Shown piece after piece: positions 1 through 7,180 of a stretch of 17,911 nt of DNA (within the stretch, counting starts at the first letter, position 1; every line of letters begins with the position of its first letter). A program made the position numbers and the translations under genes. This stretch comes from Pseudomonadota bacterium (lineage in GTDB: Bacteria; Pseudomonadota; Gammaproteobacteria; Burkholderiales; Burkholderiaceae_D): the NCBI GenBank assembly GCA_023389425.1, contig JAEWEK010000405.1:1-17911 (forward strand). Direction: 5' to 3'. The notes under the pieces were generated by a model. That model was not told the origin of the DNA. It saw only the letters and a list, made by a program, of their open reading frames with translations, and did no database searches.

Positions 1-632
1 GCCAGGTACAGCGCCACCAGCGGCAGGTCGTAGGGATTGGTCGCCATCACCTCGCGCAGCAGCTCGAGCGAGTCGTGGACGCCCCGATGCTGGGCCACCT
101 GGATCGCCAGCTCGCCCAGCCAGCGCTGGCGGCGTTCGGCCAGCACCCGCTGGGTGGTCTCGATGGTATTGACCAGCACTCCCTCGATCCGGCCGCCGGC
201 GCCGTACACCGCGCTGTAGGAGAGCGTGAAATAGCATTCCTCGGCGAAGCCGGCGCGCTGCAGCACCAGCAGCAGGTCGTCGCGGCGGCAGGCGCGCCCC
301 GTCTCCAGCACGCTGGCCAGCAGCGGCGCCAGGCTGTCCCAGGCTTCCGGCCAGACTTCGCGCACCGGCCGCCCGAGCGCCCACGGGTGCTTGTCGCCGA
401 AAATTCGCGCGCACTCGTCGTTGTACACGTACACCAGCTCGGGGCCGACCAGTACCGCCATCTGGAACTGAGAATTCAGGCATAGCGCGGCCGCCGAGCG
501 GACCGCGTCCGGCCAGGCGTCAAGCGGACCGGCCGCGGTCCGGCTCCAGTCCTTCTCGTTGACCGCGCGTACCATCGCCCCGGCGCCCGGAAAGGCGCCC
601 GGTGGGGGATGGTCGGCGTGGTCGTCGCTCAT
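1..632 (-). CDS. PAS/GAF-type sensor protein, probably a sensor histidine kinase (N-terminal part; runs off the left edge)
   Basis: Reading the minus strand from the ATG at 632-630 gives an open frame of about 210 codons with no stop before the window edge, so the C-terminus is missing. The N-terminal part matches a PAS-like module common in large sensor kinases of Burkholderiales: DWSRT at residues 28-32, followed by GPLDAWP, LCLNSQF, YVYNDECARIFGDKHPWALGRP, EVWPEAWD, GFAEECYFTLSYS and IETTQRVLAERR (all seen in the translation). The last ~40 residues (LGELAIQVAQ onward) look like the start of a GAF domain. Proteins with this beginning usually continue into further PAS/GAF domains and a HisKA-HATPase core, but that part cannot be seen here. 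There is no clear Shine-Dalgarno sequence before the ATG; Met20 is an alternative start. It is divergently transcribed from the efflux operon, so the two may share regulatory DNA. Confidence 0.8.
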   Translation of the reverse strand, partial: MSDDHADHPPPGAFPGAGAMVRAVNEKDWSRTAAGPLDAWPDAVRSAAALCLNSQFQMAVLVGPELVYVYNDECARIFGDKHPWALGRPVREVWPEAWDSLAPLLASVLETGRACRRDDLLLVLQRAGFAEECYFTLSYSAVYGAGGRIEGVLVNTIETTQRVLAERRQRWLGELAIQVAQHRGVHDSLELLREVMATNPYDLPLVALYL

Positions 633-819
633 TACAGCGTATTTATGATGTTGACATTGATTACAGTCATCTTATTTCACAATCTACAGTGCCCCGGAGA
701 AACATGCAACGCATGGTGCATAAATACAGCACCATCGGATAACGAAAATGTAATCTTTCTCTCCTCTTTCCGTCAGGTATCGAACGGCACAATGGCGGGA
801 CGTAAATCATGGTCCCCAC
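633..819. promoter_or_regulatory. AT-rich divergent intergenic region with repeated TACAG motifs
   Basis: This 187-nt stretch separates the divergent sensor gene and RND operon and is visibly richer in A and T than the flanking genes. TTGACA at 651-656 is a perfect -35 hexamer for the plus strand, but only a weak -10 follows (TATTTC at 673-678, 16-bp spacer). TACAG motifs in the same orientation occur at 631-637 and 660-666 (both ATTACAG), 683-689 (TCTACAG) and 723-729 (AATACAG). ATTACA also appears inverted, as TGTAAT, at 749-754. ATGCA and TGCAT form a short inverted repeat at 704-708 and 717-721. Repeated half-sites fit binding by an OmpR-family regulator such as the one encoded in the operon, but that is inference. 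No gene fits here. Confidence 0.4.
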
Positions 820-1926
820 ATGCACGCTTTCCCTCCCCTGTTCCTCCTCCCGCTGGCCGCCGCCCTGCTGGCCGGCTGCGCCAAGGCGCCCGCTCCCGAA
901 GACAAGAAGCCGCCACTGGTCAGCGTCACCCGCACCCGCGCGCTCGACATCCCGATCGAGCTGGCCGCCCAGGGCCATGTCGTCCCGCTCAACCTCGTCG
1001 AAGTGCGGCCGCAGCTGAACGGCACCATCCTGGGCGTGCATTTCCACGAAGGCGACGACGTCCAGCCCGGCCAGCTGCTGTTCACGCTGGACGACAGCGA
1101 CGCCCGCGCCCAGCTGGGCAAGGCCCAGGCCCAGGCCGCGATGATCGCCGCCCAGCTGGCCGACGCGCGCCGCGACTACCAGCGCGCGCAAGCCCTGGTG
1201 GCGTCCAGATTCATCGCCGCCAGCAGCGTCGATACCGCGGCCAGCAAGGTCGATGCGCTGGTGGCGCAGGCCAATTCCGCCACGGCCGAGATTAGCGCCG
1301 CCCGCGCCACGCTGGCCCATACCCGCATCCATTCGCCGATCGCGGGAAAGGCGGGCGCGGTCAGCGTCCATCCGGGCAGCCTGGCCCAGGCCGGCGCCAC
1401 GGCGCCGCTGGTGACGGTGGCGCAGTTCGCGCCGGTAGGCGTCGAATTCACCCTGCCGGAGCAGGACATGCGGCCGCTGCTGGCCGCGCGCGCCGCCGGC
1501 AAGGTCCAGGTGAGCATCGACGGCGCCGATGCCGACGGCGAACTCACCTTCGTGAACAACACGATCAACCCGGACAGCGCCTCGATCGACCTGAAGGCCA
1601 GCTTCCCCAACCCGCGCCACACGCTGTGGCCGGGCGGCTTCGTGCGGGTCGTGGTGCACGCCGGGGTCGACCACGGCGCCGTGGTGCTGCCGCCGCAGGC
1701 CGTGCAGGAAGGTCCGGCCGGCCGCTTCGTCTTCCTCGCCACGGCTGACGGCAAGGTCGCCACCCGCCCGGTGCGGCTGCTGCGCATCCAGGATGGCATG
1801 GCCGTCATCGGCGGCCTGCAGGCCGGCCTGCCGGTGGTGCTCGAGGGCGGCCAGAACCTGCGCAGCGGCGCCCGGGTGCGCGTGGCCGCCGCCGATCCGT
1901 CCGCGGTCGCGATGGCGGGCCGATGA
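820..1926 (+). CDS. RND efflux periplasmic adaptor (membrane fusion) lipoprotein
   Basis: This 368-aa protein belongs to the HlyD/AcrA adaptor family, which links an inner-membrane RND pump to an outer-membrane channel. The N-terminus is a lipoprotein signal: a hydrophobic run ending in LLAGC, with Cys20 as the lipidation site. A biotinyl-lipoyl half-motif (VRPQLNGTILGVHFHEGDDVQPGQ, split as VRPQLNGTI and HEGDDVQPGQ) sits around residues 60-85. An Ala/Gln-rich alpha-hairpin follows at about 90-165, then the second lipoyl half (THIRSPI-like THTRIHSPIAG region) and beta-barrel domains containing FTLPEQDM. The ATG at 820 has no obvious Shine-Dalgarno sequence, but no better in-frame start lies upstream and the signal peptide begins properly there. 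Its last four bases overlap the pump gene (ATGA arrangement at 1923-1926), implying coupled translation. The MdtA/MuxA-like subgroup is likely; substrate unknown. Confidence 0.93.
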   Translation: MHAFPPLFLLPLAAALLAGCAKAPAPEDKKPPLVSVTRTRALDIPIELAAQGHVVPLNLVEVRPQLNGTILGVHFHEGDDVQPGQLLFTLDDSDARAQLGKAQAQAAMIAAQLADARRDYQRAQALVASRFIAASSVDTAASKVDALVAQANSATAEISAARATLAHTRIHSPIAGKAGAVSVHPGSLAQAGATAPLVTVAQFAPVGVEFTLPEQDMRPLLAARAAGKVQVSIDGADADGELTFVNNTINPDSASIDLKASFPNPRHTLWPGGFVRVVVHAGVDHGAVVLPPQAVQEGPAGRFVFLATADGKVATRPVRLLRIQDGMAVIGGLQAGLPVVLEGGQNLRSGARVRVAAADPSAVAMAGR

Positions 1927-4900
1927 AACTCGCCGACCTGTGCCTGCGGCGGCCGATCGCCACGCTGCTCCTGTGGCTGAGCGTGGTGGTGGCCGGCTTC
2001 GCCTGCTGGCTGAAGCTGCCCGTGGCCGCCCTTCCCACCTACGACACGCCGACAATCCAGGTCGGCGCCCGCCTGCCCGGCGCCAGCCCGGAGACCATGG
2101 CCACCTCGGTCGCGACGCCGCTGGAAAAGCAGTTCTCCGCGATCCCGGGCCTGATCAACACGACGTCGACCAGCATCCAGGGCGAGACCCAGGTCACGCT
2201 GGAGTTCGAGGCCAGCCGCAATATCGATGCCGCCGCGGCCGACGTGCAGGCCGCGCTGTTCCGCGCCTCGCGCTCGCTGCCGGCCGAGATGAGCACGCCG
2301 CCATCCTACCGCAAGGTCAACCCGGCCGACGCGCCGATCCTGCTGATCGGCCTGTCCTCGCCGTCGATGCGGCTGTCTGACCTGAACGCCTTCTCGGATA
2401 ACGTGCTGGTGCCGGCCCTGTCCACCATCGGCGGCGTGGCCCAGGTCAATGTATCCGGCCAGAGCCGCTACGCGGTGCGGGTCGAGATCGACCCGGACAA
2501 GCTGGCCGCGCTCGGCCTCGGCCTGCCCGAGGTCGCGGCGGCGCTGAAGGCCGCCAATTCGAACGCGCCGCTGGGCCAGCTGGACACCCGGCGCCAGATG
2601 ATGAGCATCCAGATGACGGCCGGCCTGATGAAAGCGGCCGACTTCGCCCGCATCGTGGTCGCCAACGTCAACGGCCGCGCGGTGCGCCTGGACGAGGTGG
2701 CGAAGGTGATCGACAGCGTCGAGAACAGCCAGAACACCAGCGGCATCAACGGCGAAAGCTCGATCCTTCTGCAGGTGCAGCGCCAGCCCGGCGCCAACAC
2801 GGTGGCCACCATCGACGCCATCCGCGCCGCGCTGCCGCGCCTGTCCGGCCAGTTGCCGGCATCGGTCAAGGTGACGGTCCTGAACGACCGTTCGATCTCG
2901 ATCCGCGATGCGGTCCACGACGTCAATCTGACCATGCTGCTGACCGTCGGCCTGGTGGTGCTGGTGATCCTGCTGTTCCTGCGCCGCCTGGCCGCGACGC
3001 TGATCCCCTCGATCACCCTGCCCGTCTCCCTGCTCGGCACCTTCGGGCTGATGCTGGCCTTCGGCGCGAGCCTCGACAACATCTCGCTGATGGGCCTGAC
3101 GATCGCGGTCGGCCTGGTGGTCGACGACGCCATCGTGGTGCTGGAAAATATCATGCGCCACATCGAAGAAGGCATGGCGCCGCGCCAGGCCGCGCTGCGC
3201 GGCGCATCGGAAGTGGCGTTTACCGTGATATCGATCTCGGTGTCGCTGGTGGCAGTCTTCATTCCCGTGCTGTTCATGCCGGGGACGATCGGCCTGCTGT
3301 TCCATGAATTCGCGCTGGTGGTGACGCTGGCGATCCTGGTGTCGGCCGCGGCCTCGCTGACCCTGGTGCCGCTGCTGGTCGCGCTGGTGGTCAAGCCGGA
3401 AGCGGCGCACCGCGCGCCGCCGGCCTGGAGCCGCGCCTTCGAACGCGGCTTCGATCGCCTGCTGGGCGCCTACGGCCGCGCGCTCGACTGGGCACTGGCG
3501 CACAGCCGCAGCGTGATGATCGCCGCGCTGTCGACCTTCGCGCTGACGGCCTGGCTGTACGCCGCCTCGCCCAAGAGCTTCTTCCCGCAGGAAGACACCG
3601 GCCAGGTCAACGCCACCATCGACACTCCGCAGGACATGTCCTACGAAGGCCGCCTGGCCGTGCTCAGGAAGATCGAAGCGGTCCTGATGAAGGACCCGAA
3701 CGTGGCCGACCTCGCCTCCAAGGTCGACCACGACACCACGGCGCTCTACCTCACTTTGGCGCCGCGCGGCCAGCGCCCGGCGATGCCGATAGTCCTCGGG
3801 GCGCTGCGTGCCGAAACCGCCTTCCTGCCCAGCGTGAAGGTGTTCTTCAGTCCCGTGCAGAACCTGAAGCTGGGCGGGCGCAGCGCGAAGAGCACCTTCC
3901 AGTACACGCTGCAGGCGGTGACGCCCGGCTCGGTCGAGGACTGGGCCGCGAAGCTGGCCGAGCAACTTGGAAAGTCGCCGGTCTTCGTCGGTCTCGCCAC
4001 CGACAGCGAACGCAATGGACTGGAAGCGCGCGTCGAGGTCGACCGCGACAAGGCAGCGCAACTGGGCGTCAATATGGACACCCTGCGCACCACGCTGTCG
4101 GAAGCCTTCGGCACGCGCCAGGTATCGACCATCTACGCGCCGGAAGACAGCTACCAGGTCATCATGGAACTGTCGGACGGCTTCCGCCGCGACGAATCGA
4201 GCCTGTCCAGGGTCCATGTGCGCGGCAGCGGCGGCACGCTGGTGCCGCTCAGCGCCTTCGCCCGCATCGGCCGCGGGCCGGCCACGCTGGCGGTCAACCA
4301 CCAGGGCCAGCTGCCGGCGGTGACCGTCTCCTTCGACCTCGCCAACGGCAAGTCGCTGTCGGACGCCGCGGCGGCCATCGAGGCGGCCAGGATCGCGATC
4401 GGCATGCCGCCGACCATCCTTGGCTCCTTCGCCGGCGAAGCCTCGCTGTTCCAGCAGTCCCAAACCAGCCAGCTGTGGCTGATCGCCATCGCGGTCGCCG
4501 TCATCTACGTCATCCTCGGGATGCTGTACGAAAGCCTGATCCATCCGGTGACTATCCTGCTCGGCATCCCGTCGGCGGCCGTGGGCGCGCTGCTGGCGCT
4601 GCGGCTGACGGGCCTCGATCTGAGCTTCGTGGCGATGGTCGGCATCCTGCTGCTGGTGGGCGTGGTGAAAAAGAACGCGATCATGATCATCGACTTCGCC
4701 CTCGACGCTCAGCGCAGCCGCGGCATGGCGCCGGCGGCCGCGGTGCGCGAAGCCTGCATCCTGCGCTTCCGTCCCATCATGATGACCACCTTGTGCGCTA
4801 TCATGGGCGCGCTGCCGATCGCGCTGGGCCTGGGCGCGGGCGCGGAACTGCGCCAGCCGCTCGGCGTGGCGATCGTCGGCGGCCTGCTGCTGTCGCAGCT

Positions 4901-4997
4901 CATCACGCTGTTCATCACGCCGGTGCTGTACCTGGTGTTCGACCGGCTGGGCGCGCGGCAAGCGGCGCCGCTGGCGGCGCTGCGGGCGGCCGCCTGA
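1923..4997 (+). CDS. RND efflux pump permease, HAE-1 (MdtB/MdtC-like) type
   Basis: This is a full-length 1024-aa resistance-nodulation-division transporter, the proton-driven inner-membrane pump of a tripartite efflux complex. It has the usual two-fold plan: TM1 at residues ~10-30, a large periplasmic loop, then TM2-6 starting near 335. TM4 carries the GLVVDDAIVVLEN signature with the proton-relay pair Asp401-Asp402. TM10 carries GVVKKNAIMIIDFA, with Lys917 matching the essential lysine of AcrB. The double Asp in TM4 points to HAE-1 (organic substrates) rather than the heavy-metal HME class, although the neighbouring two-component genes resemble metal regulators. The sequence style (YDTPTIQV, GPNP-less loop, IEEGMAPRQAA) is closest to the MdtB/MdtC/MuxB group. 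Only one pump gene is present, whereas MdtBC works as two, so a homotrimer is likely. No TolC-like gene is adjacent. Confidence 0.95.
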   Translation: MKLADLCLRRPIATLLLWLSVVVAGFACWLKLPVAALPTYDTPTIQVGARLPGASPETMATSVATPLEKQFSAIPGLINTTSTSIQGETQVTLEFEASRNIDAAAADVQAALFRASRSLPAEMSTPPSYRKVNPADAPILLIGLSSPSMRLSDLNAFSDNVLVPALSTIGGVAQVNVSGQSRYAVRVEIDPDKLAALGLGLPEVAAALKAANSNAPLGQLDTRRQMMSIQMTAGLMKAADFARIVVANVNGRAVRLDEVAKVIDSVENSQNTSGINGESSILLQVQRQPGANTVATIDAIRAALPRLSGQLPASVKVTVLNDRSISIRDAVHDVNLTMLLTVGLVVLVILLFLRRLAATLIPSITLPVSLLGTFGLMLAFGASLDNISLMGLTIAVGLVVDDAIVVLENIMRHIEEGMAPRQAALRGASEVAFTVISISVSLVAVFIPVLFMPGTIGLLFHEFALVVTLAILVSAAASLTLVPLLVALVVKPEAAHRAPPAWSRAFERGFDRLLGAYGRALDWALAHSRSVMIAALSTFALTAWLYAASPKSFFPQEDTGQVNATIDTPQDMSYEGRLAVLRKIEAVLMKDPNVADLASKVDHDTTALYLTLAPRGQRPAMPIVLGALRAETAFLPSVKVFFSPVQNLKLGGRSAKSTFQYTLQAVTPGSVEDWAAKLAEQLGKSPVFVGLATDSERNGLEARVEVDRDKAAQLGVNMDTLRTTLSEAFGTRQVSTIYAPEDSYQVIMELSDGFRRDESSLSRVHVRGSGGTLVPLSAFARIGRGPATLAVNHQGQLPAVTVSFDLANGKSLSDAAAAIEAARIAIGMPPTILGSFAGEASLFQQSQTSQLWLIAIAVAVIYVILGMLYESLIHPVTILLGIPSAAVGALLALRLTGLDLSFVAMVGILLLVGVVKKNAIMIIDFALDAQRSRGMAPAAAVREACILRFRPIMMTTLCAIMGALPIALGLGAGAELRQPLGVAIVGGLLLSQLITLFITPVLYLVFDRLGARQAAPLAALRAAA

Positions 4998-5018
4998 CCA
5001 TTTTTCGGACCATACGCC

Positions 5019-5708
5019 TTGACCAAAATCCTGCTGGTCGAAGACCAACCCACCGCCGCCGCCTACCTGTCGCAGGGCCTGCGCGAGGCCGGCATGACGG
5101 TCGACGTCGCCACCAATGGCCCGGACGGCCTGCATCGCCTGCTCACCGAGCAGTACTCGCTCGCGATACTGGACGTGATGCTGCCGGGCCTGGACGGCTG
5201 GACCATCCTCGAGACCGCGCGCCGCGCCGAATCGCGCACGCCGGTGCTGTTCCTGACCGCGCGCGACGACGTCGAAGACCGCGTGCGCGGTCTCGAACTG
5301 GGCGCCGAGGACTACCTCGTCAAGCCTTTCGCATTCAGCGAGCTGCTGGCGCGGGTGCGCGTCATCCTGCGCCGCGGCGATGCCGGCGCCAACTCCAAGG
5401 AACCCACCCGTTACGAACTGGCCGACCTCGCGCTCGACCTGCTCAAGCACCGGGCCACCCGCGGCGCCGACCGGCTCGACCTGACGCCGAAGGAATTCGC
5501 GCTGCTGGCACTGCTGCTCAAGCGCACCGGCGAGGTGCAGCCGCGCGCGGTGATCGCCGACCAGGTATGGGACATGAACTTCGACTCCGACACCAATGTC
5601 GTCGAAGTGGCAATCCGGCGCCTGCGCGCCAAGCTGGACGATCCTTACCCGGTGAAGCTGCTGCATACGGTGCGCGGAGTGGGCTATGTCCTCGAAATCC
5701 GCGATTGA
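5019..5708 (+). CDS. OmpR/PhoB-family response regulator (TTG start)
   Basis: This 229-aa two-domain transcription regulator receives phosphate from the histidine kinase encoded next. The receiver domain spans residues 1-115, with the acidic pair Glu8-Asp9, the phosphoacceptor Asp52 in LAILDVMLPGLDG, Thr80 and Lys102 in LVKPF. A winged-helix DNA-binding domain follows at ~130-229 (LTPKEFALLALLL, VEVAIRRLRAKLDD, HTVRGVGYVLE). It resembles the CusR/CopR/IrlR group. The start must be TTG at 5019: the frame is blocked upstream by the TGA of the pump gene (4995-4997), and TTG ACC AAA ATC CTG gives the canonical MTKILLVED opening. A weak GGA at 5007-5009 could serve as ribosome-binding site. It lies 21 nt after the pump and overlaps the kinase by 23 nt. 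Autoregulation of the efflux operon is the likely role. Confidence 0.94.
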   Translation: MTKILLVEDQPTAAAYLSQGLREAGMTVDVATNGPDGLHRLLTEQYSLAILDVMLPGLDGWTILETARRAESRTPVLFLTARDDVEDRVRGLELGAEDYLVKPFAFSELLARVRVILRRGDAGANSKEPTRYELADLALDLLKHRATRGADRLDLTPKEFALLALLLKRTGEVQPRAVIADQVWDMNFDSDTNVVEVAIRRLRAKLDDPYPVKLLHTVRGVGYVLEIRD

Positions 5709-7107
5709 GTTCGACCTGCGGCGCTGGCCGCTGACGGCGCGCCTCGGCGCCTTCTTCGGCGCCGCCATCGCCGCCATCGTGCTCGGCGTGTCGGCGATGA
5801 TGTACGCGGAACTGGTGCACCAGCTGCACGAGAAGGAAGAACTGGACATCCGCGACAACCTGCGCATCCAGAACGAAGTCTTCCAGCACCTCTCGAAGCA
5901 GCAGGAGCCGACCCGGTGGCAGCACGAATGGAGCGAGCAGCAGGAAGAAGGAACGCGCTTCGGCTGGCAGTTGATCGCGCCGGACGGCACGGTACGGCTG
6001 GCGTCGGACAACGCGGCCGCCTTCGCCTCCGGCTTCGCCCGCCCCGACCGCAAGGACGACCGCAGCAGCGAGGACGCGGGCGGCAAAACGCGCTACCTGC
6101 TGACGGCCAGCGTGCCGGCGCAAGCGGCAGGTCCCGGCATGCGCCTACGCGGCGCGCTCGACGTCAGCCAGGACGAGAAGGTGCTGCGGCGCTACCTGCG
6201 CAAGCTGGCGCTCGTGGTGGCCGCCGCGACCTGCGTGGCGGCGGCGCTGGGATGGCTGCTGGTGTGGCGCGGCCTGGCGCCGGTGCGCGCGATCAGCGCC
6301 GCCATCGGCCGCATCAATGCGCAGCGCCTGCACGCGCGCATCGCCAACGAAGCCTGGCCGTCCGACCTGCGCCAGCTCGCCCTCACCTTCGACGACATGC
6401 TGGCGCGGCTGGAGCGCTCGTTCGAACAGCTGTCGCGCTTCTCGTCCGACCTGGCGCACGAATTCCGCTCGCCGATCAACAACCTGGTGGCGGCGGCCAG
6501 CGTCACGCTCGGCCGTGCGCGCGACGTCGCCGAATACCAGAACACCCTGGAGGTGATGGTCGAGGAAGGCAACCGGCTGTCGCGCATGGTGTCGAGCATG
6601 CTGTTCCTGGCGCGCGCCGACAATGCGCAGCAGACCGTGAGGCGCGAGCGGCTGGCCGTCAGCGAGGAATTCGCGCGCCTGATCGAGTTCTTCGAGATCA
6701 TGGCCGAGGAGCAGGGGATCGCCCTGCGCGCCGAAGGGGACTGCGCGCTGATGGCCGATCCGCTGATGCTGCGGCGCGCGCTGTCCAACCTGCTGGCCAA
6801 TGCGCTGCGCTACACGCCGCGCGGCGGCGAGGTGGTGCTGAAGGCGGCGGCGCAAGGCGGAAGCTGCCTCATTTCGGTCAGCGACAACGGCTGCGGCATC
6901 GCGCCCGAGCACCTGCCGCACCTGTTCGACCGCTTCTACCGCGCCGACCCCGCCCGCAGTTCGCCCGACAGCACCGGGCTGGGACTGGCCGTGGTGCGCT
7001 CGATCGCCGAACTGCATGGCGGTACGGTCGGCGTGAGCAGCGAACCCGGCCACGGCGCCACCTTCGAGCTGCGCTTCCCGGCGCTGCGCGAAGCCGCTGC
7101 CGCCTGA
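5686..7107 (+). CDS. Sensor histidine kinase, heavy-metal-sensor (CusS-like) architecture
   Basis: This 473-aa membrane kinase is the likely partner of the upstream regulator. TM1 lies at ~18-42, a periplasmic sensor region of about 130 residues follows, and TM2 lies at ~173-195. After that come a HAMP domain (~195-245), a HisKA domain with the phosphoacceptor His258 in SDLAHEFRSPINNL, and a HATPase domain. The HATPase shows the N box (RRALSNLLANALRYT, ~363-377), the G1 box (SDNGCGI, 399-405), the F box (HLFDRFYRAD) and the G2 box (STGLGLAV, 429-436). The ATG at 5686 is preceded by GGAG at 5676-5679. The 23-nt overlap with the regulator implies coupled translation. The periplasmic region is charged and lacks an obvious His/Met/Cys metal-binding cluster, so a metal signal should not be assumed. 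Signal unknown. Confidence 0.94.
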   Translation: MSSKSAIEFDLRRWPLTARLGAFFGAAIAAIVLGVSAMMYAELVHQLHEKEELDIRDNLRIQNEVFQHLSKQQEPTRWQHEWSEQQEEGTRFGWQLIAPDGTVRLASDNAAAFASGFARPDRKDDRSSEDAGGKTRYLLTASVPAQAAGPGMRLRGALDVSQDEKVLRRYLRKLALVVAAATCVAAALGWLLVWRGLAPVRAISAAIGRINAQRLHARIANEAWPSDLRQLALTFDDMLARLERSFEQLSRFSSDLAHEFRSPINNLVAAASVTLGRARDVAEYQNTLEVMVEEGNRLSRMVSSMLFLARADNAQQTVRRERLAVSEEFARLIEFFEIMAEEQGIALRAEGDCALMADPLMLRRALSNLLANALRYTPRGGEVVLKAAAQGGSCLISVSDNGCGIAPEHLPHLFDRFYRADPARSSPDSTGLGLAVVRSIAELHGGTVGVSSEPGHGATFELRFPALREAAAA

Positions 7108-7130
7108 GCATCGACAGCGACGCGAAACTT

Positions 7131-7160
7131 GTTCATCGCCAGCCCTTGCCTTGCTAGAAT
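7131..7160 (+). promoter_or_regulatory. Possible sigma70-like promoter for the tandem-domain secreted protein
   Basis: TAGAAT at 7155-7160 is a good -10 hexamer. The best -35 candidate, TTCATC at 7132-7137 (17-bp spacer), is weak; TTGTTC at 7129-7134 has a 20-bp spacer. Transcription would begin near 7167, only about 14 nt before the ATG at 7181 but including its AAGGAG ribosome-binding site. The -10 covers the frame just after the alternative TTG start at 7151, which argues against that start. Confidence 0.35.
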
Positions 7161-7180
7161 CGTCAAGACAAGGAGACTGC

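Noticed and set aside
75..485. A plus-strand frame opposite the left-edge sensor gene
   Set aside because: The minus-strand frame gives a clear PAS-type protein over the same bases; this one gives no family resemblance.
609..1295. A plus-strand frame of 228 codons spanning the intergenic region and adaptor start
   Set aside because: It runs out of frame through the adaptor gene; its second half is the Arg/Pro-rich shadow typical of such overlaps.
1923..4997. Heavy-metal (CusA/CzcA) RND pump, suggested by the CusRS-like neighbours
   Set aside because: TM4 carries the Asp-Asp pair (401-402) of HAE-1 pumps rather than the HME pattern.
1176..6086. A 1636-codon open frame on the minus strand
   Set aside because: It lies antisense to four well-recognised genes, its translation is low-complexity (rich in His, Arg, Gln, Asp) and has no domain. 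Long antisense frames arise from strong GC codon bias.
7151..7180. TTG at 7151 as start of the tandem-domain protein
   Set aside because: The ATG at 7181 has an AAGGAG at ideal distance and starts a proper signal peptide; the TTG lies next to the predicted -10.
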